A stretch of DNA of 5,136 bases from an uncultured Prevotellaceae bacterium (GTDB lineage Bacteria > Bacteroidota > Bacteroidia > Bacteroidales > Muribaculaceae): assembly GCA_937892085.1 (NCBI GenBank), contig CALAVD010000115.1, forward strand, positions 1-5,136, written 5' to 3'. Shown here one piece after another: positions 1 through 5,136 of this stretch. A model generated the notes under the pieces. It did not search any database and was not told the origin of the DNA. It worked only from the letters and a program-made list of their open reading frames with translations. Every line of letters starts with the position of its first letter. The stretch's first letter is position 1. Position numbers and translations under genes: made by a program.

Positions 1-197
1 TATTTGGCAAGACGCTCATCGGCTTCAATCTCCTGGCGGCAACCCACGAATGTCACGGTGATAATACCAGCCTCGAGGGCTTTTAGCACAGCACTGCGAG
101 TGACATCGTCCTCGGCCCACACTACAGCCACACGGCTTTTTGTTCCCTTACTTGCAAGATGAGCGGTGAGCTCATCAAAATTCTTGATACTTGGCAT
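1..197 (-). CDS. ptb: Phosphate butyryl/acetyltransferase, N-terminal fragment (window edge)
   Basis: This is the first 65 codons of a gene that runs off the left edge. It starts at an ATG (197-195) and begins MPSIKNFDELTAHLASKG, followed by a Rossmann-like opening with RVAVVWAEDD (residues 22-31), a helix SAVLKALEAGI (35-45) and a strand ending in FVG (50-52). This order (FDEL helix, then VAVV-A-D-D, then a helix with A-EAGI, then FVG) is typical of the N-terminus of phosphate butyryltransferase and related phosphotransacetylases. These are cytoplasmic enzymes that exchange the CoA of an acyl-CoA for phosphate; in Bacteroidales ptb often sits beside a butyrate kinase gene, which would lie outside this window. 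The catalytic part is not visible, so acyl specificity cannot be decided and the bifunctional enoyl-CoA hydratase/phosphate acetyltransferase family is not excluded. The gene has its own promoter at 249-256 and an A-rich leader without a Shine-Dalgarno sequence. Confidence 0.72.
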   Translation of the reverse strand, partial: MPSIKNFDELTAHLASKGTKSRVAVVWAEDDVTRSAVLKALEAGIITVTFVGCRQEIEADERLAK

Positions 198-248
198 GTT
201 GTTTTTTTACAGTTATGTTTATGTTTTAATAGTTATTCTATTTTTGTG

Positions 249-256
249 CAAAGGTA
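249..256 (-). promoter_or_regulatory. Bacteroidota -7 promoter element for the phosphotransacylase gene
   Basis: Read on the minus strand this is TACCTTTG followed by CA, a full match to the Bacteroidota -7 consensus TAnnTTTG. It lies about 50 nt before the ATG at 197, leaving an AT-rich, A-biased leader of roughly 40-45 nt, which is normal for this phylum. I do not see a good -33 TTTG box about 20 bp upstream; that position is taken up by the inverted repeat at 265-312. The match to the -7 box is direct, while promoter activity is inferred. Confidence 0.66.
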
Positions 257-264
257 GATATTAT

Positions 265-312
265 TTTTGAAATGTGCTATATTAAATATAGTTTTTATGC
301 ACAATTTCAAAA
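265..312. repeat. Long inverted repeat with perfect inner palindrome upstream of the promoter
   Basis: The arms 265-277 (TTTTGAAATGTGC) and 299-312 (GCACAATTTCAAAA) pair over 13 bp with one bulged A. Inside, 277-291 is a separate perfect palindrome, CTATATT-A-AATATAG, with 7-bp arms around one base. The structure sits between the terminator of the lipoprotein gene and the -7 box of the phosphotransacylase gene, covering the place where the -33 box should be. It could be an operator for a dimeric regulator, a second bidirectional terminator hairpin, or both. The symmetry is seen directly; the role is inferred. Confidence 0.6.
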
Positions 313-347
313 GCAAAGGGAGCGAAAAATATTTCTTGCCCCCTTGC
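309..347 (-). terminator. Candidate intrinsic terminator of the lipoprotein gene
   Basis: On the minus strand, starting 7 nt after the TAA at 357-355, the arm GCAAGGGGG (347-339) can pair with TCCCTTTGC (321-313) over 9 positions, two of them G-U. The loop is 17 nt, and TTTT (312-309) follows directly. A G/C-rich stem followed by a U run just after a stop codon fits rho-independent termination. The loop is long and the U run short, so strength is uncertain. The T run is also one end of the inverted repeat at 265-312, so the two structures touch. Confidence 0.55.
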
Positions 348-354
348 TAAATCG

Positions 355-1773
355 TTATAAATTCTCTTCGGGTTCGGGCACCCAGGCGTAGGCGCCTATG
401 TCGATGCCATCGTTGGCGAAACGATCCACACCGTGGATGTCGTAACGAGCTGCGTCGGGGCAGTATGAACGGTTCCCTCGTGCTATTGCGTCGCTGCCGT
501 TGTGCAGGCGGTAGTCGAAGATATATTTCTCGCGCTCGGTGTAGAACTTGGGGTCGCCCCCCCACACACAGTTGATGAAGAACTCGTCGTCTTCGCCCTT
601 GCTCTTGAGGAGGCAGTTGCGCAGATAGATACCTATGTCGTTGAGTTCATTGACGTTAAGGTCGCTGGCGTTTCCGTAGAAGATGCAGTTGTCGAAGCTG
701 CCCTGGAAATATGCTCTTGTGCCATCATCAAATTCATTCTCAAGGTTGAGGATTGCTCCATCGATTGCCGAGAAGAGGTAGTAGTTGGCAAAGGTGCAGT
801 TGACGAAGTGCAGGTTTCCACCAAAGAAATCGGCGACATAGACTCCGGCTTCACTGAACTCGCATCCTTCGGCATCAATCCATGCGTTCACGCCTAGCAG
901 AGTGAGCACGGTGGCGTTATGCAGCACGCAGTTGTAGAGATGCAGCGAGCGCTTGTCCATTTCGTCAGCATAGACCTGCATGCCACTGGTGCTGCCGCGC
1001 ATGCTGACGAATGCCAGCTCGTTGCCGTAACTACCATAGTTGAAGTACACGCCATCCCACTGACCGCTCATTATGTCGAAATTAATTTCACCTACCACAT
1101 GATCGAGGCGGTCGCCACGCAGTGTGATGGGCTTCTCGCGGGTGCCTTGAGCGTTGAGGGTACCCTTCACCAGCATCGCCGCCTGATTGTGGAAAAGCAA
1201 TGTGGTGCCAGGATCGAAAGTGACGTTGGTGAGTGTGTCGATGGTTAGTGTGCCATAGACAAGATAAGGCTTGTTGGCAGTCAGGTGAGTGGGCTCGCTC
1301 AAAGTGGTGTCGTTGAGTATAATCACGTCTTGCCCCCAAGCGGTGACAGTGACCTTTTGTGTTACACCGTTGGTGACAAACTCGATGTGGTCTTTCAGAA
1401 ACTCTGGCTCGTCTTGATTGGTTGGGTCGAGACGACTCTCGACGAAGACGAAGATGCTGTCCTCGCCACGCACTTCTATGTCGTGGAACTCGTTGCCCTT
1501 CATGCCATCTACATTCAGGAAGAAATGCCCCTCGCTCTCACCTGCCACTTTGATTGATGAGATGTTTAGCATTTTTTTGCTCTTGTTGTAGATGAGAAAC
1601 TGCTTGGTGGGCGTGCCTTGGCCAGTTATCACGGTGTCGAACGCCACAGTGTCGGTCGAGAAGGTGAGGATGTCACTGCTGTTAGTGCTGAACTCATCGT
1701 TGATGCAACTTGTGAACGAGAGTACCACCAGAACGCCTATTATCGCTAATAAAAAATGAAAATTCTTAGTCAT
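355..1773 (-). CDS. Lipoprotein with Ig-like N-terminal domain and right-handed beta-helix domain
   Basis: The 472-residue product starts MTKNFHFLLAIIGVLVVLSF followed by TSC, a lipoprotein signal with the lipidated Cys at residue 23. Asp and Glu at +4 and +5 after it resemble the acidic export signal of Bacteroidota surface lipoproteins. Residues about 32-150 look like an Ig/ASH-type beta sandwich (FDTVITGQGTPTKQFLIYN, then EDSIFVFVE and TVTAWGQDV). From about 165 to 430 there are short beta-rungs, several with a stacked NC or GC position (Cys 282, 304, 326, 363, 387), typical of a right-handed parallel beta helix. The C-terminus (DIHGVDRF, then GIDIGAYAW) resembles the closing segment of Bacteroidota choice-of-anchor beta-helix proteins. 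I see no catalytic signature, so glycan binding, lyase or epimerase activity are only possibilities. The ATG at 1773-1771 is chosen because it alone places the signal peptide at the N-terminus. An in-frame extension upstream to 1962 exists but would read through the tandem repeat and overlap the MBOAT gene. Confidence 0.85.
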   Translation of the reverse strand: MTKNFHFLLAIIGVLVVLSFTSCINDEFSTNSSDILTFSTDTVAFDTVITGQGTPTKQFLIYNKSKKMLNISSIKVAGESEGHFFLNVDGMKGNEFHDIEVRGEDSIFVFVESRLDPTNQDEPEFLKDHIEFVTNGVTQKVTVTAWGQDVIILNDTTLSEPTHLTANKPYLVYGTLTIDTLTNVTFDPGTTLLFHNQAAMLVKGTLNAQGTREKPITLRGDRLDHVVGEINFDIMSGQWDGVYFNYGSYGNELAFVSMRGSTSGMQVYADEMDKRSLHLYNCVLHNATVLTLLGVNAWIDAEGCEFSEAGVYVADFFGGNLHFVNCTFANYYLFSAIDGAILNLENEFDDGTRAYFQGSFDNCIFYGNASDLNVNELNDIGIYLRNCLLKSKGEDDEFFINCVWGGDPKFYTEREKYIFDYRLHNGSDAIARGNRSYCPDAARYDIHGVDRFANDGIDIGAYAWVPEPEENL

Positions 1774-1808
1774 ATATTTAAAACGATAATTGGCTGAGAT
1801 TATTGCAT

Positions 1809-1870
1809 GGTGGGAAGTGGAAGGTGGGAAGTGGAAGGTGGGAAGTGGAAGGTGGGAAGGTGGAAGGTGG
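1809..1870. repeat. 14-bp tandem repeat between the MBOAT and lipoprotein genes
   Basis: The unit GGTGGGAAGTGGAA occurs three times perfectly in tandem (1809-1822, 1823-1836, 1837-1850). A degenerate end follows (1851-1870) made of GGTGGGAA, GGTGGAA and GGTGG. The plus strand is almost entirely G and A with regular T; the transcribed minus-strand RNA would be a C/U-rich tract with no stop codon in any frame. It fills most of the 112-nt gap and ends 35 nt before the lipoprotein ATG. The remaining gap (1774-1808) is an AT-rich leader with no clear Shine-Dalgarno sequence. I found no match to TAnnTTTG for a separate promoter here. Confidence 0.93.
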
Positions 1871-1885
1871 TTTCTCGTTCCACCA

Positions 1886-3739
1886 TTAGAACTGGAAGTA
1901 GATGAAAGGCTGCATCTCGGCTGAGACAAACTGATACACAAAGAACACTGCAACAACCACAATGGCTGCGATTGCGGGAAGTGGCAGGCTGGCGAAGGTG
2001 TAGCGATATTTGCGTTTCATCTTTTCGGGAATCCAGTGGATAATCATTCCAATGACAAAAAGCAGGAACACGTTGTGGTAAGCCCAAATCACCTCGAAGA
2101 TATTGACGTTCCAAGAGGTCCCCATCTGCTGTACCATCGATTTTGCTGTATTCCATGCCACTTCGTTGGCGGTAGCAGGGTCGAGATTAGAGCCTGAGCG
2201 GAAGAACAGTCGTGTGAAAGAGATAAATACAAAAGTGACGAAGATTGCCCAACTGTTGGCAAGCCACTTGAGGTTGCGCTCTCGGGTGTTGTACTTGTTG
2301 TAGAGCCAGCGTAGTATCGCGCTCACGGCGATGAAGATGGCGCACACGAGGAGCACGTTCCACAAGGCAGTCGGGGCAAGCCACATAAGCAACAAGAGAA
2401 CGATGACAACTATCAGAGACGCCACTACTCGCCACAGCGCAGAGTTGTCGCGCCAGAACTTATAGACTACCATTCCTACGCCGTTGAGACCACCCCATAT
2501 CACGAAGTTCATGCTTGCGCCATGCCAGAGTCCTCCCAAAAGCATGGTAATCATGGCATTGAGGTTGGCATAGATTTTCTTGCGTCGCTCGGGATGCTTG
2601 TAGGCGGTGAAAATCACCATAGCAGCCACAACGAGCACTCCTAACGCCACCCACCAACTGCCACTGAGCACAAGAGCGGCGAGAGTGATAACCGAAATCC
2701 AGAAATAGGTGCCGAAGGTGATGTTGCGGTTGCCGCCAAGAGGGATGTAAAGATAGGTCTGTAGCCATCGCGAGAGTGAGATGTGCCACCGTTTCCAGAA
2801 GTTGCTGCAATTTAGGGCTTTATAGGGCGAGTTGAAGTTCTTGGGAAGGTGGAAACCCATGAGCAGCGACAGTCCTATGGCGATGTCGGTGTAGCCAGAG
2901 AAGTCGGCATAGACTTGTAGCGAATATACAAAGAGTGACATCAAGTTTTCAAATCCCGAGAAGAGGTGAGGGTTCTCAAACACTCGGTCGATGAAGTTCA
3001 TGGCAAGGTAGTCGCTGAGAACAATCTTCTTTATCAAACCGTTAAGAATCCAGAACACGGCAAGTCCGAACATGCGGTGGCTGATGTTGTACTTCTTGTA
3101 GAGTTGTGGAATGAAATCGCTCGCTTTGATGATAGGTCCTGCCACCAGTTGTGGGAAGAAAGTGACGTAGAACCCGAAGTCAAGGATATTGCGCACAGGT
3201 TTCACAAGTCCTTTGTAAACATCGGCTGTATAGCTGATTACCTGGAATGTGTAGAACGAGATGCCTACCGGTAAGATGATTCGGTCAACATTGAAGAAAT
3301 TAGTCCCAAGAATCGAGTTCCCTGCGCTGGCAGCGACATTGGTCACCGTCATCTGTAAACCGAAGATGGAATGTACCATATCGGCGAAGAAATAGGCATA
3401 CTTGAAGTAGAACAGGATGCCGAGGTCGATAGTGACGCTCAACGTGAGCAATGCTCGTCGTTTCCATTGCACCTTGTTGTTGTAGATGGCTTGTGCAATG
3501 AGGAAATCGGTACAAGTAACCAATATCAGCAGACCAACAAAGAGACCGCTGGTCTTGTAGTAGAACAAAAGGCTAACGAAAAACAGATATGAATTGCGCA
3601 TCAACCTGTGTCGCTTAGTCAGAGCGAAGCCGGCAAACACAATGGCAAAGAAAGCCCAGAAGTGAAACTGCGTGAACAGCAGTGGGCTGTCGGGGTTAAA
3701 CGAGAAAACCGATAATATGTAGTCAATAAGATTCTGCAT
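1886..3739 (-). CDS. MBOAT family membrane-bound O-acyltransferase (AlgI/PatA-like)
   Basis: This is a 617-residue polytopic inner-membrane protein with about 13-14 hydrophobic segments. It carries the family core: LPVGISFYTFQVISY (156-170), FFPQLVAGPI (194-203), QVYADFSGYTDIAIGL (275-290), NFWKRWHISLSRWL (313-326, His319), YIPLGGNR (331-338) and LLGGLWHGASMNFVIWGG (400-417) with the invariant His406. Such proteins move an acyl group, usually acetyl from acetyl-CoA, across the membrane for O-acylation of an exported glycan. The start ATG lies 7 nt after the stop of the SGNH gene, so the two are almost certainly cotranscribed and probably translationally coupled. AlgI-type proteins are about 500 residues. 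The extra length comes partly from an extra hydrophobic hairpin at about 341-384 between GGNR and the His406 motif, and partly from an extended region at about 433-490. The substrate polymer cannot be told from sequence. Export of D-alanine (DltB-like) is less likely because no dlt partner genes are seen. Confidence 0.93.
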   Translation of the reverse strand: MQNLIDYILSVFSFNPDSPLLFTQFHFWAFFAIVFAGFALTKRHRLMRNSYLFFVSLLFYYKTSGLFVGLLILVTCTDFLIAQAIYNNKVQWKRRALLTLSVTIDLGILFYFKYAYFFADMVHSIFGLQMTVTNVAASAGNSILGTNFFNVDRIILPVGISFYTFQVISYTADVYKGLVKPVRNILDFGFYVTFFPQLVAGPIIKASDFIPQLYKKYNISHRMFGLAVFWILNGLIKKIVLSDYLAMNFIDRVFENPHLFSGFENLMSLFVYSLQVYADFSGYTDIAIGLSLLMGFHLPKNFNSPYKALNCSNFWKRWHISLSRWLQTYLYIPLGGNRNITFGTYFWISVITLAALVLSGSWWVALGVLVVAAMVIFTAYKHPERRKKIYANLNAMITMLLGGLWHGASMNFVIWGGLNGVGMVVYKFWRDNSALWRVVASLIVVIVLLLLMWLAPTALWNVLLVCAIFIAVSAILRWLYNKYNTRERNLKWLANSWAIFVTFVFISFTRLFFRSGSNLDPATANEVAWNTAKSMVQQMGTSWNVNIFEVIWAYHNVFLLFVIGMIIHWIPEKMKRKYRYTFASLPLPAIAAIVVVAVFFVYQFVSAEMQPFIYFQF

Positions 3740-3746
3740 TATTGTT

Positions 3747-4985
3747 TCATTGACGCCATTTTAGAAATTCTCCCATTATGGCATTGTAGAGTAAGTCGCC
3801 TATCAGTTTGTAGCCACTGCTGGTGAAATGCACATGGTCGCTTTGCATCAGGCCGTTTTTCACCCATCTGTTGGAGCTCCCCAATCCTCCCATCACTTTG
3901 TAGAGGTCCCACACCGAGCCGTTGTTGTCGAGAGCGAGTTCAATGAACACTTTCTCAGCAGCGCGGGTGTTGGGATTGGCAGTTCGATTCAGGTGATTGT
4001 CGTTGTTGGTTATGAATATGAACCGGCAATCAGGACTCACGCGCTTGATGCGGTCGATCAGTTGCTGGTAATTGCTCTTGAAGCGGTCGCGGTTGAAGTT
4101 CTTGGTGTGAGCATCGTTGATACCAATGCCAAAGATTACCATGTCGGGCTTAGCCATTTGCAGGTCTTTCTCGAGGAGACTGCACCGCAGCCATGAAGAT
4201 GTGGAGGCACCATTCACCCCCGACTCCCAGTAAGCCACTCCCGGCTCATCGTTGAGGGCAATCACGCCTCTAAGTTCATATCGGTTGCCACCTCCGAGCC
4301 CATGAAACTTGACGGTGAAAGAGGAACACTTTCGTGGCAGCTCAAAGAAATATCCCGAGTTGTTGTCGCCATCGGGGTCTTCAATTGCAGTGCTATCAAC
4401 CACGATATATGGTCTCACGCTGCTCGATGACGCCTTGCCAATCACCCTCACATAGCGGGTGGTCCAATCGATGCCATCGCTTGACGAGAGACGGAACGTC
4501 ACGCTGGCATTTGGGCTTGACGTGGTGGCTGTTATGCCACTCATGCCCATTTCGCGGTCAGGACTTTGCTCAATGTTTCTCGTTCTTGACCAAGAGCCTG
4601 TGCCACTTACCGAGTAGTCTTGGGGCCCATTGGTGTTCACCAGTTTGTAGGGGAACATTATCGCCCGGCTACCTTTGCCGCCATTAACGTGAATGGCGAA
4701 ATTTCGTCTTAGCCTGTGGCTGAAAGTGCCCGCTTGCACATGGCTGCCTCCCACATGCCAGATGTTGATAGTGCCGCGATGTTGATTAATAATGTTGTCG
4801 AGTTTGCGGAAGAAAGGAATCAGTTCGAGTCGTCCTCCCTTGAAAGTGCGCAGTTCGCTCTCCCTGAAGTTGACGCAAGAGTAAGACGAGTCGGTGTGCG
4901 CCAGTAGCCCCTTGTCTTGTGCTGTAGCGCAAGCAATGCCTAAGAGTGCTATTATGAGTGGTGATATGTATTTTGCATTAATCAT
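3747..4985 (-). CDS. Secreted SGNH/GDSL-type hydrolase or acyltransferase, partner of the MBOAT
   Basis: From the ATG at 4985-4983 the product is 412 residues, beginning MINAKYISPLIIALLGIAC and then ATAQD. This is a signal peptide with a likely cut after ATA, so the protein is periplasmic or exported. The SGNH blocks are visible (positions counted from this ATG): block I is HVGGSHVQAG (77-86) with nucleophile Ser81, where relatives usually have GDS; block II is around GVNGAS (256-261); block III is GIGIND (286-291); block V is SDHVHF (382-387) with Asp383 and His386. Between blocks I and II (about 120-255) lies an inserted beta-rich region that could be a carbohydrate-binding-like domain. Position directly before an MBOAT suggests acyl transfer to, or removal from, an extracellular glycan, as for AlgJ/AlgX or PatB. 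An in-frame TTG at 4997 would add MKLF and has a GGG-containing purine run (plus-strand 5005-5011) 7 nt upstream, so the start is not settled. Confidence 0.87.
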   Translation of the reverse strand: MINAKYISPLIIALLGIACATAQDKGLLAHTDSSYSCVNFRESELRTFKGGRLELIPFFRKLDNIINQHRGTINIWHVGGSHVQAGTFSHRLRRNFAIHVNGGKGSRAIMFPYKLVNTNGPQDYSVSGTGSWSRTRNIEQSPDREMGMSGITATTSSPNASVTFRLSSSDGIDWTTRYVRVIGKASSSSVRPYIVVDSTAIEDPDGDNNSGYFFELPRKCSSFTVKFHGLGGGNRYELRGVIALNDEPGVAYWESGVNGASTSSWLRCSLLEKDLQMAKPDMVIFGIGINDAHTKNFNRDRFKSNYQQLIDRIKRVSPDCRFIFITNNDNHLNRTANPNTRAAEKVFIELALDNNGSVWDLYKVMGGLGSSNRWVKNGLMQSDHVHFTSSGYKLIGDLLYNAIMGEFLKWRQ

Positions 4986-5023
4986 AAAAAGTTTCAAAAT
5001 GATGCCCTTTTAGTTGTTCCTCG

Positions 5024-5136
5024 TTACTGGAAGTTCTTAGGCTTTTTGCCCATGCGCTTGCAATAGAATCGGTAGTACATGAGATAGGTGTTGAAAAGCA
5101 TGTCGGCAACCTTGCTGGCGCCGTCGCGAGTGAAAT
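5024..5136 (-). CDS. SGNH-type hydrolase, C-terminal fragment (window edge)
   Basis: Only the last 36 complete codons are inside the window, ending at TAA (5026-5024). The visible residues begin FTRDGASKVADMLFNTYL, and the split codon before them ends in AT, which fits CAT for His. That would complete HFT-x-x-G, the end of SGNH block V with the catalytic His. The same place in the next gene reads HFTSSGYKLIGDLLYNAI, so the two genes look like tandem paralogs. The tail is basic (YCKRMGKKPKNFQ). The next gene starts 38 nt downstream (26 nt if the TTG is used), which suggests one operon. Family assignment rests on this short match and the neighbourhood, so it is moderately secure; the nucleophile and N-terminus cannot be seen. 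Confidence 0.66.
   Translation of the reverse strand, partial: FTRDGASKVADMLFNTYLMYYRFYCKRMGKKPKNFQ

Noticed and set aside
239..269. Two plus-strand matches to TAnnTTTG (239-246 and 262-269)
   Set aside because: Both read TATTTTTG in a very AT-rich gap where chance matches are expected, and no plus-strand gene follows; only antisense RNA to the lipoprotein could result.
502..897. Plus-strand open frame of 131 codons opposite the lipoprotein gene, and similar plus-strand frames opposite the MBOAT and SGNH genes
   Set aside because: They lie wholly inside well-supported minus-strand genes, have no recognisable domains, and read as antisense shadows of the codon pattern.
1..1773. Functional link between the phosphotransacylase and the MBOAT system through acyl-CoA supply
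   Set aside because: A candidate terminator and a separate promoter lie between them, so they look like separate transcription units; shared acyl chemistry alone is weak evidence.
1809..1870. The tandem repeat as a CRISPR array
   Set aside because: The 14-bp units are directly adjacent without spacers, and no cas genes are nearby.
1866..1884. Hairpin GGTGG/CCACC just after the MBOAT stop as a terminator
   Set aside because: The stem is only 5 bp with a 9-nt loop, the next pair is a mismatch, and no U run follows; the GGTGG arm is part of the tandem repeat.
1774..1962. In-frame N-terminal extension of the lipoprotein to an ATG at 1962
   Set aside because: It would overlap the MBOAT gene by 77 nt, read through the tandem repeat as low-complexity Pro/Ser/His/Leu sequence, and bury the lipoprotein signal peptide about 60 residues into the protein.
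4935..4985. SGNH protein as a lipoprotein through the Cys in LLGIAC
   Set aside because: The residue at -3 is Gly rather than a Leu-like residue, while an ATA/Q signal peptidase I site follows directly; a secreted soluble protein is more likely.

Overview
The window looks like chromosomal DNA from a member of the Bacteroidales. The evidence is the protein families present (a Bacteroidales-style lipoprotein with an SC-type lipobox, and paired SGNH and MBOAT genes), AT-rich translation leaders largely without Shine-Dalgarno sequences, and a promoter element of the Bacteroidota form TAnnTTTG. Gut-associated families such as Muribaculaceae or Prevotellaceae are plausible, but I cannot place it more finely from sequence alone. 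All supported genes are on the minus strand, so the window is best read from right to left.

Layout in transcription order: (1) 5136-5024, the last 36 codons of an SGNH/GDSL-type hydrolase, cut by the window edge. (2) 4985-3747, a complete second SGNH-type protein with a signal peptide, whose usual GDS nucleophile motif reads GGS. (3) 3739-1886, a 617-residue membrane-bound O-acyltransferase (MBOAT, AlgI/PatA-like), starting 7 nt after gene 2 stops. (4) A 112-nt gap filled mostly by a 14-bp tandem repeat (1809-1870). (5) 1773-355, a lipoprotein with an Ig-like N-terminal domain and a right-handed beta-helix C-terminal domain. (6) A 157-nt AT-rich gap (198-354) holding a candidate intrinsic terminator, a long inverted repeat with a perfect inner palindrome, and a Bacteroidota-type promoter. 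(7) 197-1, the N-terminus of a phosphate butyryl/acetyltransferase, in its own transcription unit and cut by the window edge.

How the genes may work together: an MBOAT beside secreted SGNH proteins is the known arrangement of surface-polymer O-acetylation systems (AlgI with AlgJ/AlgX for alginate, PatA with PatB for peptidoglycan). The MBOAT passes an acyl group across the inner membrane, and SGNH proteins transfer it to, or remove it from, a glycan outside the cytoplasm. I infer that genes 1-3 form such a system, with the beta-helix lipoprotein as a possible envelope partner that binds the modified glycan. No glycosyltransferases or polymerases are visible, so the substrate is unknown. The phosphotransacylase belongs to central acyl-CoA/acyl-phosphate metabolism and is probably unrelated.
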